A stretch of 64,000 nucleotides of DNA from Bin87 sp965262485 (lineage in GTDB: Bacteria; Chloroflexota; Dehalococcoidia; Lucifugimonadales; UBA3495). The notes under the pieces are model-generated. The model was given only the letters and a program-made list of their open reading frames with translations, did no database searches and had not been told where the DNA came from. The stretch lies in NCBI GenBank assembly GCA_965262485.1, contig OZ253540.1, forward strand, positions 1,550,001 through 1,614,000. Direction: 5' to 3'. A program made the position numbers and the translations under genes. Positions 31,781 to 40,467 of this stretch are shown here, in pieces. Positions within the stretch are counted from its first letter, which is position 1, and each line of letters opens with the position of its first letter.

Positions 31781-33660
31781 CAGAGGAAACTCCTGCCGAC
31801 ACCGCCGCGGGCAGCGCTACGACTGCGGGCGCAACGACTGCGGATGCCACGACAGCGCCGTCAGCGCCGTCAGGTGCAGTGGCGACGCAACCGGCCGCCG
31901 GTGGCGAGTCTGCGCCCACGCGACCGTCATTTGTGGCCTCGGCGCCAGCCACTACCGTGGCCCCTACTGCGGAAGCCGCGGCCAGTGTTGGTGAACTGAA
32001 GACCAAGGACCTGGTTTTCCTGTTTTCGCAACAAACGCGGCAAGGGATTATGGACTGCGATGTAACTGGCAGCGCGACCAGCCAGCACCGTCCTTCCCAC
32101 GAGTTTCTGCTTGACCCCAACCGTTATACCGGAGCGATCGAGCCGCAACTCGCTACCGACTGGAGTGTCAGCGACGACGCACGCACCTGGAATTTCAAAC
32201 TTCGTGAAGGAGTGGAATTTCACTTTGGGTACGGGGAGTTTACGGCTCACGACGTAGTGAACTCGTTGAACTACTACACCAACCCGGCGTGTGCGGCTTC
32301 CTATTCTGACTATTTCCGCACCAATCCCCAGGCAGTGCCGGAGGTAATCAGCGACCACGAGATCAATTTCTTCATGGGCAAGCGGCCGGAATTGATCTTT
32401 GATTACTGGATCTCCGCATACCGCGGTTTGCCCATTACCAGCAAGGCGCAATGGGATACCGGTTGTCCCAACGGAGAGTCGGAATACGAATCTTTCGAGA
32501 CCAGTTTGCACCTTGAAGGATTCTGTTCAGCAGGAGAAGACACGCTATTGGACGAGGGCCCGGCGCGGCTAGGCCCATACCAGTTCGCCGAATTCGAGAA
32601 GGGTGTGGGCTGGCTTTGGGAACGTGCGCCCGGCGACCACTATCGTGTCGACCCCGACTGGGATTCAATCCAGATCCTCATAATCGAAGAAGCATCTACG
32701 AGGCTTGCCTCGATGCTGGCTAGGGAAGCGCAGTTGGCCACAATTGACCGAGCTTTGGTTGGACAGGCCTTGGATGATGGTTTGGATCTGTCCCAGAGCC
32801 AGGTTACTGCTGTCAACAGCATGATGGTGTTTGGCGGAATGTATTTCTCGACGAAGTCGGGACCGGAATTTGACCCGTATTCGGCAGCATCATATGACCC
32901 GACCCGCCCGTGGGCTGCGCCCGGCGAAACCGGCAAAATGGTTCGCATGGCGATGAACAAGGCCATAGACCGCGATGCAATTCGCGACAACCTGTTCGAC
33001 GGCCAGGGTGATGAAGGCCGCGTTGCCGCGCTCATTCCCAGCGCTGAGGCGTTTGGCGGCGAGTACGCCGGATATAATCCGGCCTGGGAAGACGACTGGG
33101 AGGAGCTCTACGGTTACGACGTGGAGCGGGCCATAGAACTTTTGAACGAAGCGGGTTACCCGAACGGTTTCAACGTGCCGATCATCAGCTACACGATGAG
33201 CGGACTGCCCGAGATGAAAGACTACGTTGTGGCTATTGCTGGGATGTGGGAGAAGATCGGATTGCAGACCGAGATTCGCGAGATGGAATTCTCGGCTTGG
33301 CGTCAGGAATATCGCGGCGCGACCACCACCTGCTGTATCTACCCGTTCCGCGGGTATGCAGAGCCGCCCCATCCCACGGTTCACTTCGCTTACAGTCCAG
33401 AGCGGTTCATGCGCTTCTACGTGAGTGATACCGCCTGGGAAAACACGTACAAGGCGCTCAACTCATTGTCGTTCGAAGAACAATTGGGCCATTGGCACTC
33501 GGTTTCGGACGAACTGTTCTACAATGTGGTGAGTATGCCGCTGCACACGTTGTCGGTGCAGGTGGTGATTGACCCGGAGGTCGTGGAAGAATACGCCTAT
33601 CTCGGACCCTATGGGGGACAGTTCACCGACCTGGAACACATCAGGGGAGTCCGTTACTAA
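31693..33660 (+). CDS. Peptide-type ABC transporter substrate-binding lipoprotein 2
   Basis: A 655-residue SBP_bac_5 lipoprotein, paralogue of the gene at 27374. The signal peptide ends at VVACGGAEETP, followed by a ~70-residue Ala/Thr-rich linker. LATDWSVSDDARTWNFKLRE and YGYDVERAIELLNEAGYPNG mark the two lobes. A conserved Cys pair in TTCCIYPFRGYAEPPHPTVH corresponds to TDCCVYPFRG in the first protein, a shared feature of this subgroup. Ligand unknown. ATG at 31693 follows TGGAGAGAAGCA. Confidence 0.9.
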   Translation: MRYRYMFRTPTMGLLLLILAMAIVVACGGAEETPADTAAGSATTAGATTADATTAPSAPSGAVATQPAAGGESAPTRPSFVASAPATTVAPTAEAAASVGELKTKDLVFLFSQQTRQGIMDCDVTGSATSQHRPSHEFLLDPNRYTGAIEPQLATDWSVSDDARTWNFKLREGVEFHFGYGEFTAHDVVNSLNYYTNPACAASYSDYFRTNPQAVPEVISDHEINFFMGKRPELIFDYWISAYRGLPITSKAQWDTGCPNGESEYESFETSLHLEGFCSAGEDTLLDEGPARLGPYQFAEFEKGVGWLWERAPGDHYRVDPDWDSIQILIIEEASTRLASMLAREAQLATIDRALVGQALDDGLDLSQSQVTAVNSMMVFGGMYFSTKSGPEFDPYSAASYDPTRPWAAPGETGKMVRMAMNKAIDRDAIRDNLFDGQGDEGRVAALIPSAEAFGGEYAGYNPAWEDDWEELYGYDVERAIELLNEAGYPNGFNVPIISYTMSGLPEMKDYVVAIAGMWEKIGLQTEIREMEFSAWRQEYRGATTTCCIYPFRGYAEPPHPTVHFAYSPERFMRFYVSDTAWENTYKALNSLSFEEQLGHWHSVSDELFYNVVSMPLHTLSVQVVIDPEVVEEYAYLGPYGGQFTDLEHIRGVRY

Positions 33661-33783
33661 ACACTTAACTGACGTATCGACCGTACACCCAGCGATGTTT
33701 CTGGTCCTCCGGCCTTGGCTCTTCACCGATGCCTTGGCCGGAGTCACCAATGTGGCGGGTTGAGTTGAGAGAGGAAACAGGCG

Positions 33784-34704
33784 ATGCAACGATACATTTT
33801 GCGGCGAGTGAGTCAAGGTTTTCTTGCCATTTTCGTCATCAGCATGGTGACGTTCGCACTGGCGCGCGTGTCGGGGGATCCATTAAACGTGCTGCTGCCG
33901 GAAGAAGCGTCAGAGGAACAGATTGAACTGACCAAAAAGGAATGGGGACTGGATAAACCCATTCACATTCAATATCTCCTGTACCTGGGCAAATTAGCCC
34001 GCGGCGACATGGGCGAAGCGTTGGCCTGGCCCAACGCTTCCGCCGGTGAGTTGATTGCAGAGCGTTTGCCCAATACCGTGCAGTTGTCGATGTTTGCCCT
34101 TCTGGTTAGCGGTCTGATCGCGTTTCCGATCGGTGTATTGGTTGCTATCAAGAAGGATTCGGTGTTCGACTATGGCGGAAAGCTGTTCGCAATCCTTGGT
34201 CAATCGGCGCCGTCGTTCGCGGTCGGCCTGATTCTGATGTGGATTTTTGCGGTGAAGCTTAACATCTTCCCCACGTCCGGGAAAGGCGGGATCGAATACA
34301 TGGTGTTGCCGGCGGTGTCGCTGGGTTATTACAACGTTGCGGCGTTGATGCGCCTGACGCGCTCCTCGATGCTGGAGGTGCTGGACACCGAGTACGTCAA
34401 ACTGGCCAGAATCAAAGGCGTTCCCGAATGGAAGATTATCTGGAAGCATTGCTTCCGGAACGCCCTGATTGTGCCTTTGACGTATTTTGGACTAATCGGC
34501 GCCGTGCTGATTACCGGCTCGGTGGTTATTGAAACGGTGTTCGCCTGGCCCGGTGTCGGCGCCCTGGTGATTGACGCCATCATTTTCAGGGATTATGTCG
34601 TTGTGCAGGCTGTGGTGCTTCTTTTCGCTTCAGCCTTTGTGTTGATCAACATTATGGTTGATGTGCTGTATGCGTACATCGACCCACGCATCCGTTATTC
34701 GTAA
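33784..34704 (+). CDS. Peptide-type ABC transporter permease (DppB-like) 2
   Basis: A 306-residue permease closely similar along its length to the product of 29497 (shared segments include FAILGQSAPSFAVGLILMWI and SSMLEVLDTEYVKLARIKGV). About six membrane helices. Unlike its paralogue it uses ordinary codons for this genome. GAGAGAGGAAACAGGCG precedes the ATG. It is second in an apparent five-gene transport operon, binding protein, two permeases and two ATPases. Confidence 0.93.
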   Translation: MQRYILRRVSQGFLAIFVISMVTFALARVSGDPLNVLLPEEASEEQIELTKKEWGLDKPIHIQYLLYLGKLARGDMGEALAWPNASAGELIAERLPNTVQLSMFALLVSGLIAFPIGVLVAIKKDSVFDYGGKLFAILGQSAPSFAVGLILMWIFAVKLNIFPTSGKGGIEYMVLPAVSLGYYNVAALMRLTRSSMLEVLDTEYVKLARIKGVPEWKIIWKHCFRNALIVPLTYFGLIGAVLITGSVVIETVFAWPGVGALVIDAIIFRDYVVVQAVVLLFASAFVLINIMVDVLYAYIDPRIRYS

Positions 34705-34756
34705 CCGGCCCTGAGCAGGGTCATTGCCGCGACACAATCGCCATTAGAGGTTGACC

Positions 34757-35842
34757 ATGGCAGCAGTAACTACGACTCAAGGGTCAGATGCGGCGCAAGC
34801 TGAACGCCGTTCGAACCGGCTGGTAAGCGCTTTAAATGAGCTCCGTCACCTGCCCATATTACCGCTGACGATCTTGTTCATATTGCTGGTGGTTCCAGCG
34901 ATTTTCTCCGATCAGCTGGCGCCGCATAGCGCCCGCATCGGGGATTTGCAGAACGCCAAGCTGCCTCCATTCTGGATGTCGGAACAGTTTGAAGAAAGAA
35001 CGGTCGTTCAGCGCGCTGAACGCGACCGGTTGAATGTCGATATCGGAATCACCAACGCCCAGCGCAAAATGGAGCGCGAGGGAGCCACGTTTGTGTCGGG
35101 GGGCGAAGACGGCGTAGTAAGCCCGGGTGACGTGATCAGATACCAGTCGAATGTTGGTGGGTCTACGGAATTCCTGCTGGGCACCGACAAGCAGGGCCGG
35201 GACGTACTGAGCCGCATTATGTATGGCGCCCGCATCTCGCTGCTGGTTTCTTCGATGGCGATTCTGCTGGGAGGAGGGCTTGGCACTATCCTCGGGATGT
35301 TGGCTGCCTATAAAGGCGGTAAAACCGATGCGATAATCATGCGTATCGTGGACATCAAGCTGGCTTTCCCGTCGATTTTGCTGGCGCTGGTGCTGGTGGC
35401 TGCAATCGGGGCCGGGATTACCACCGTTATCATCGTGATCGCGGTGTTGCTCTGGGCGCGGTATGCCCGTGTTGTGCGCGGCGAGGCATTGGGGATCAAG
35501 CAGCAGGATTTCATCGATAGGGCGCGGGTTTCCGGTGCGTCGAACACCCGCATCATGGCACGCCACATCTTCCCCAATTTGTTCAACACTGTGGTAGTAT
35601 TGGCGACACTAGAGGTAGGGCATGTTATCATCTTGGAAGCGACCTTGAGCTTCCTGGGAGCTGGCATTCAGGCACCCCGGCCGGCATGGGGAGTAATGGT
35701 TGCAGATGGCAGAGATTTGATCACCGTCGCCTGGTGGATATTCCTCTTCCCGTGTTTGGCCATCGTACTGACCGTATTGTCGATGAACCTGTTTGGAGAC
35801 TGGTTGAGAGACCGTCTCGACCCCAAGCTGAGGAACGTTTAG
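34757..35842 (+). CDS. Peptide-type ABC transporter permease (DppC-like) 2
   Basis: A 361-residue permease, paralogue of 30506. It has the same first helix, the long extracytoplasmic insertion (NAKLPPFWMSEQFEERTVVQ onward) and the ATPase-contact loop GASNTRIMARHIFPNLFN. ATG at 34757 is chosen over an in-frame TTG at 34751 because AGAGG lies six bases before it. The first ATPase gene starts four bases after the stop, so coupling is likely. Confidence 0.93.
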   Translation: MAAVTTTQGSDAAQAERRSNRLVSALNELRHLPILPLTILFILLVVPAIFSDQLAPHSARIGDLQNAKLPPFWMSEQFEERTVVQRAERDRLNVDIGITNAQRKMEREGATFVSGGEDGVVSPGDVIRYQSNVGGSTEFLLGTDKQGRDVLSRIMYGARISLLVSSMAILLGGGLGTILGMLAAYKGGKTDAIIMRIVDIKLAFPSILLALVLVAAIGAGITTVIIVIAVLLWARYARVVRGEALGIKQQDFIDRARVSGASNTRIMARHIFPNLFNTVVVLATLEVGHVIILEATLSFLGAGIQAPRPAWGVMVADGRDLITVAWWIFLFPCLAIVLTVLSMNLFGDWLRDRLDPKLRNV

Positions 35843-35846
35843 CGCT

Positions 35847-36890
35847 ATGAGTACAATTCAAACTGACACCGAACCGATTCTGGAAGTCAAAGACCTCTAC
35901 ACCTACATTTTCACTCGATCAGCTACCGTGAAAGCGGTGGATGGCATTTCGTTCTCGCTGCGTAAAGGGGAGACCCTGGGCATCGTGGGCGAATCGGGCT
36001 GCGGAAAAACAATGACCGCGCTGTCATTGCTGCGGCTGATTCCGCGCCCGGCTGGCAAGATAGTGGGCGGCGAGGTGATCCTCAATGGTGAGGATGTCCT
36101 GCTGAAGAGCGAAGATGAAATGCGGGATATCCGAGGCCGGCAAATCTCGATGATTTTGCAAGACCCTCAGACTTCGCTCAACCCGGTGTTTACAATTGGC
36201 AACCAGTTGCGCGAGGCTTTGGGTATAGCGCACCGGGAAAACAAGCGGTCAATGCTGGGCCGGGCGGTAACCGCTTTGCGTTCCGTTAACGTGGCGGCTC
36301 CTGAGCGTCGGCTGGACGACTATCCGCATCAAATGTCGGGTGGAATGAAGCAACGCGTGGTAGGGGCTATCGCGATGTCCTGCGAACCAGGAGTTATTAT
36401 CGCAGACGAACCAACCACGGCGTTGGACGTTACGATCCAGTTGCAATACCTGCGCCTTTTGAAAGAGATTCAGGCGGAGACCGGACTCGCCATCATTTTC
36501 ATTACCCACGATTTTGGCGTAGTTGCCCGCATGTGCGACCGAGTGGCCGTGATGTATGCCGGACGGATAATTGAACAGGGTGACGTGCGGGATATTTTCA
36601 ACAACCCGACCCATCCGTACACCCAGGCATTGATCAACTCGGTTCCAAAACTGGAACACCGCGTAGGCCGGCTCTACTCCATTGACGGCCAGCCGCCATT
36701 GCTTTCAAACTTGCCGGAAGGGTGCCGGTTTGCGCCAAGGTGTCTATACGCCGAGGACAAATGCCTGGAAGCGTATCCGGAGTCGGTTCAGATGAATCCG
36801 AGGCACCATGCCGACTGTTGGGCGCTCGGTCCAGACTGGCAAGGCAAACCTATTGAAGAATTCGTGGTGCCGACCGGCAGTAGCGGTTAG
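35847..36890 (+). CDS. Peptide-type ABC transporter ATPase (DppD-like)
   Basis: A 347-residue ATPase: Walker A GESGCGKTMTALSLLRL, signature MSGGMKQRVVGAIAM, Walker B VIIADEPTTALDV, switch histidine in FITHDFGVVARMCD. The C-terminal oligopeptide-transporter tail includes cysteines in PEGCRFAPRCLYAEDKC that in relatives bind an iron-sulfur cluster. It powers the permeases of this operon, and possibly those of the first module, which has no ATPase of its own. Confidence 0.95.
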   Translation: MSTIQTDTEPILEVKDLYTYIFTRSATVKAVDGISFSLRKGETLGIVGESGCGKTMTALSLLRLIPRPAGKIVGGEVILNGEDVLLKSEDEMRDIRGRQISMILQDPQTSLNPVFTIGNQLREALGIAHRENKRSMLGRAVTALRSVNVAAPERRLDDYPHQMSGGMKQRVVGAIAMSCEPGVIIADEPTTALDVTIQLQYLRLLKEIQAETGLAIIFITHDFGVVARMCDRVAVMYAGRIIEQGDVRDIFNNPTHPYTQALINSVPKLEHRVGRLYSIDGQPPLLSNLPEGCRFAPRCLYAEDKCLEAYPESVQMNPRHHADCWALGPDWQGKPIEEFVVPTGSSG

Positions 36891-36949
36891 CTCTTTCCGG
36901 TTCAAGCGCCTGAGAAAAGAATTCCCATTCCGAGGAGGAACGGTTCCTA

Positions 36950-37930
36950 ATGGCAGTTGCTACCAATAATGCATTGCTAGAAGTCAGAGGCCTGAAGAAA
37001 TATTTCCCCGTGACAAAAGGTCTCATCATGATGAAGACCATTGGCTACGTGCAGGCGGTGGACGGTATTTCCTTCTCTATCAGGCAAGGCGAGACATTGG
37101 GCCTGGTTGGCGAGTCCGGCTGTGGCAAAACCACTACCAGCAAGCTATTACTGCGGCTGGAACGTCCGACCGAGGGTGATATTCTTCTTGAAGGGGAAAA
37201 CATCAACGAATTCCGCGGAACTCAATTGCAGGAGTACCGCACCACGGTGCAAGCGGTGTTTCAGGACCCCTGGTCGTCGCTGAGCCCACGGATGCGGGTT
37301 CGCGATATTGTTGCAGAACCGCTTATCGTTAACCGGAGCGTGACGACGCAAGAGAAGAACGATCGAGTCGCGGAGGTTTTGCAGCAGGTGGGGCTCCACG
37401 CCGAGCAGGCCAACAACTATCCCCATGAGTTTAGTGGAGGCCAGCGGCAGCGCATCGCGGTGGCATCGGCCCTCGTGTCGTATCCCAAGCTGATTGTGCT
37501 GGACGAGCCGGTGTCAGCGCTGGATGTATCCATTCGCGCGCAGGTGATGAACCTGCTGAAGGACTTACAAGATCAGTACAACGTCAGCTATCTGTTGATA
37601 GCGCACAACCTGGCGACGGTGCGGTATATGGCCCACCAAACCGCCGTAATGTATCTCGGTCAGATCGTAGAATATGCGGATACCGAGGAACTGTACGAAA
37701 ACGCTCTCCATCCCTACACGAAAGCGTTGTTCTCGGCCGCATTGCCTTCGCACCCCGATCTTATTCGCGAGGACATCGTGCTGCAGGGAGAAGTACCCTC
37801 TCCAATTAACCCGCCTTCGGGGTGCCGCTTCCATCCGCGCTGTCCGTTCGCGATGCCGCAGTGTTCCGAAGAGGTACCGGTGGAGAAAGAGGTTGTGCCG
37901 GGCCACCGGGTGTCGTGCCACCTTTACTAA
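36950..37930 (+). CDS. Peptide-type ABC transporter ATPase (DppF-like)
   Basis: A 326-residue ATPase, partner of the preceding gene. Walker A GESGCGKTTTSKLLLRL, signature FSGGQRQRIAVASAL, Walker B LIVLDEPVSALDV. The C-terminal tail has PSGCRFHPRCPFAMPQC, again with the cysteine pattern of the family. GAGGAGGAACGG precedes the ATG. It is the last gene of the operon; a strong terminator follows 20 bases after the stop. Confidence 0.95.
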   Translation: MAVATNNALLEVRGLKKYFPVTKGLIMMKTIGYVQAVDGISFSIRQGETLGLVGESGCGKTTTSKLLLRLERPTEGDILLEGENINEFRGTQLQEYRTTVQAVFQDPWSSLSPRMRVRDIVAEPLIVNRSVTTQEKNDRVAEVLQQVGLHAEQANNYPHEFSGGQRQRIAVASALVSYPKLIVLDEPVSALDVSIRAQVMNLLKDLQDQYNVSYLLIAHNLATVRYMAHQTAVMYLGQIVEYADTEELYENALHPYTKALFSAALPSHPDLIREDIVLQGEVPSPINPPSGCRFHPRCPFAMPQCSEEVPVEKEVVPGHRVSCHLY

Positions 37931-37949
37931 TCTGAAAGTCTAACAGTCA

Positions 37950-37986
37950 AAAAGCGGCTGGGCTTGATGAGAGCCCAGCCGCTTTT
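37950..37986 (+). terminator. Rho-independent terminator after the transporter operon
   Basis: AAAAGCGGCTGGGCT pairs perfectly with AGCCCAGCCGCTTTT across a seven-base loop (TGATGAG), ending in TTTT. With A runs on one side and T runs on the other it can work in both directions, also closing the minus-strand gene at 38020. Confidence 0.92.
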
Positions 37987-38019
37987 ACATGCCGCCGGCA
38001 CGAAACCAGCGGGAAGAGC

Positions 38020-39846
38020 TTATCGGATGCCGTAAACGTGCCCGTTGGCTGTGCGCACCACCAACAAACCGTTGCTGAGCGCAGGAGAAATCCTGATCTG
38101 GTAGCGGTCGTTGTCCGACGGATCAGGATCCAGTGAGACCGACCAGATCTTTGTGCCGTCAGCGCGGTTCAAACCGTACACGGTGCCCGAGTCATCGCCA
38201 AAAATCACTTGATCTTTGACAACCAGCGGCGACCCCCAGATGGCGTCTGCCGCCTCAAATTCCCAGTTAAGACTACCGTCGAGGGTGTCGAGGGCGTAAA
38301 GTTTATGGTCGTAGGCTCCCGCATAAATATCGTTGCCGGCCAACGCGGGACTGTTGGAGACCCCCAGCAAAGGATTTTCAGGTGTAAAGCGCCATAAGCC
38401 ACCCTGTTGACCCTCTGGGCGCGGCACGCCTGGCACTTGCCAGAGCCACAATTGAGCCCAGATTTGTTTGAATTGATATTGTCCGGGAATTTCGGTGAGT
38501 TCTGCATTCACCGAGTATAGCTGCCCTCCGGCGGCGAAATAAGCGCGGGAACCATCCAACGCAACCACCGGCGAACCCGCCACCGTCCGGGGCGTGCGGT
38601 ATCGGAATCGTTCCTGGCCGGTTCTGGCAGACAGGATGTAGAAAATGCCCTGGTCATCGCCGACGAACAATTTGCCGTCGTGGATTGCTACAGCAGCGCT
38701 GGCGTTGCTATCCAGTTGTTTGCGCCAGATTTGGGTGCCCTGGTTGGCGGCGTCGAGCGCGTATATCGCCCCTTTTCCCGAGCTGATGTAAACGAGGCCA
38801 TCGGATACAATTGGCGCCACCTCTACTGTGCCTTCGGCTTGGAATCTCCAGATGGGATCGCTGCTCACTGCGTTCCAGGCGTTGACCGTGTGGTCGGTGC
38901 TACCGAAAAACAGATACGAGTCGATTACGGCCGGCGCGTTAGTGATTCGCCCGTTGGTATCACCTTCCCAACCCTCCCGAAGTTCGCCGGTTGTTATCGC
39001 CAGCGGGTAGATGCCGTCGGCGGTGGCGACGTAAACGTTGGGCGACTGAACAATGGGTTCGGCCGACAGCGGATTGGGCACGAAAGATGTCCAGACAATA
39101 TCGCCGACCGGTGGTGGTGGCCCCAACTCCACGAAACGGCTGTGGCGGAGGTCTCGCCCGGCAGCAGCCCAGCTGCCGGCGCCCATGTCGATGGTCATGG
39201 TGGAATGTATCTTCTTGAATAAGACCACCGGGTCGGGGGCGAAGGGGTAGTTAATCCAGACGACAAATAAGATAATCAGTACAACAGCGCAGGCGATAAA
39301 AAGGCGGCGCCACGACAACCGGCGGGTTATCCATCCCCGGCGTCGGTGCTGAGCCCAGATGGGCAGTCGAACGATCACCAGGTTGCATTTCGTGCATCTG
39401 GCCCCAATCCGTTGTTGTTCCAAACCGCAGTAAGGGCACGACAACAGCAAATGATCGTCGTGCAGTACGTCATCGTCCATCATGTGGCTGGGAGCCGTGG
39501 TTGCGGTTAGCGCATATGTACCGGATGGCTCCGCCACCGATGATGGTGATCCTGAACCAACCGCTGCAAAAGCGGGGGTCGGTTCTCCGTGAAGCGGGGC
39601 ATCGAATTCTGCCCGGGCTACGGTGAATTCCCGGTTAGGCTCCAGAGGGTCAAGCAGCGGTGGTGGCGGGACATCCGGAACTAACCGGCTGGCGTCAGCA
39701 TCGTCCGCCGCCGGGCCCGGTTCGAGTGGTGTTTCCGTGGTGTCGCCGTGATACGGCTCGGGTCCGTATGAGCCGGTTGCGCCAGGTTCCGGGTCGCCGT
39801 CAGAACGTCGTCGAAAACGCCGCAACAAATTATCAAAAACCGCCAT
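38020..39846 (-). CDS. Zinc-ribbon, single-pass membrane protein with PQQ-type beta-propeller
   Basis: A 608-residue protein. Residues 1-130 are low-complexity (Pro, Gly, Asp). A zinc ribbon follows with Cys137, Cys140, Cys151 and Cys154 (CPYCGLEQQRIGARCTKC), then one membrane helix at about 182-199 (LFIACAVVLIILFVVWI). The remainder is outside the membrane and holds about seven PQQ/quinoprotein-like blades (SYLFFGSTDHTVNAWNAVSS; YAGAYDHKLYALDTLDGSLN; LVVRTANGHVYGI). The topology puts a cytoplasmic zinc ribbon behind an outward-facing propeller. It could be a scaffold or sensor; no quinoprotein dehydrogenase residues were recognised, so enzyme activity is unproven. Confidence 0.8.
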   Translation of the reverse strand: MAVFDNLLRRFRRRSDGDPEPGATGSYGPEPYHGDTTETPLEPGPAADDADASRLVPDVPPPPLLDPLEPNREFTVARAEFDAPLHGEPTPAFAAVGSGSPSSVAEPSGTYALTATTAPSHMMDDDVLHDDHLLLSCPYCGLEQQRIGARCTKCNLVIVRLPIWAQHRRRGWITRRLSWRRLFIACAVVLIILFVVWINYPFAPDPVVLFKKIHSTMTIDMGAGSWAAAGRDLRHSRFVELGPPPPVGDIVWTSFVPNPLSAEPIVQSPNVYVATADGIYPLAITTGELREGWEGDTNGRITNAPAVIDSYLFFGSTDHTVNAWNAVSSDPIWRFQAEGTVEVAPIVSDGLVYISSGKGAIYALDAANQGTQIWRKQLDSNASAAVAIHDGKLFVGDDQGIFYILSARTGQERFRYRTPRTVAGSPVVALDGSRAYFAAGGQLYSVNAELTEIPGQYQFKQIWAQLWLWQVPGVPRPEGQQGGLWRFTPENPLLGVSNSPALAGNDIYAGAYDHKLYALDTLDGSLNWEFEAADAIWGSPLVVKDQVIFGDDSGTVYGLNRADGTKIWSVSLDPDPSDNDRYQIRISPALSNGLLVVRTANGHVYGIR

Positions 39847-39869
39847 GGAAACAGGTTACCTTACAGAGT

Positions 39870-40439
39870 TCAGTTGCCAGGCAGCTCGCCGTTGATAAGC
39901 AAATTGCGCACGTCTGGGACCAAGTTGTTCGCCCTTTCGCGGAGGGCATCGGGTCCCACGTTGGTGATGGGATGCGGGCACATCAAGTATGGAAAACCGG
40001 GGATTCCCATCAGCCTCGTGTAGGCGCGGGCGGTGTTGGCGAACACCGTTGTGATGATGGTTGCTGCCGGGATTCCCTGGCGCTCAAGAGTAATTCCGTC
40101 GTGCAAACTGCCCGACGAGCAGCCTCCTCAATCCCCTATGCCGGCGATTACGAAGTCTGCATTGTGGTGCAGGTCGGCCAGCACCTCCGGATGCGGAGGC
40201 AGTGATGCGCTGTGCTTGCGGGCATGGTAGATGTTGGAGAACTCAAACTCTTCGTCCAAAATGCGCGCGATTTGCCACAGAATGACATCGGAGTTGGCTT
40301 TGGAATTGTCCAGCAATCCCAATCGGGCGCCACGCAGGTCGATAGGTCGAGCGGCCATGATCAACGGCGATTCACCCGGGTCGTACCCAGTGGGGTCGAT
40401 CACCTGGATGCTCGGAGAGTGCGATATGGTCATTTTCAA
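39870..40439 (-). CDS. UGSC-family selenoprotein candidate (Sec at UGA 40128-40130)
   Basis: 189 codons with an in-frame TGA as codon 104. The residues around it read ADFVIAGIGD-U-GGCSSGSLHDG, matching the UGSC-motif family, in which selenocysteine or cysteine occupies the first position of a UxxC redox pair. Translation continues without break through ITLERQGIPAATIITTVFAN to a TGA stop at 39870. Homology on both sides, a motif centred on the TGA and a hairpin just downstream (40105-40125) support recoding over a nonsense mutation. The N-terminal part (PTGYDPGESPLIMAARPIDL; ARLGLLDNSKANSDVILWQI) is also family-typical. Function unknown, probably thiol/selenol redox. The partner gene at 40468 is 28 bases upstream on the same strand. 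Confidence 0.8.
40105..40125 (-). promoter_or_regulatory. Candidate bacterial SECIS hairpin
   Basis: Directly after the UGA, the mRNA bases GGCUGC and GCAGUU pair (four Watson-Crick pairs, two G-U pairs, one further A-U) around the seven-base loop UCGUCGG, which contains a GU as in known bacterial SECIS loops. Position, 6-26 bases after the U of UGA, and size suit SelB recognition. The shape is simple, so the case depends mainly on the protein homology. Confidence 0.5.
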
Positions 40440-40467
40440 ACTCCTTGGGTGTGGAACAGGGCGCCGC

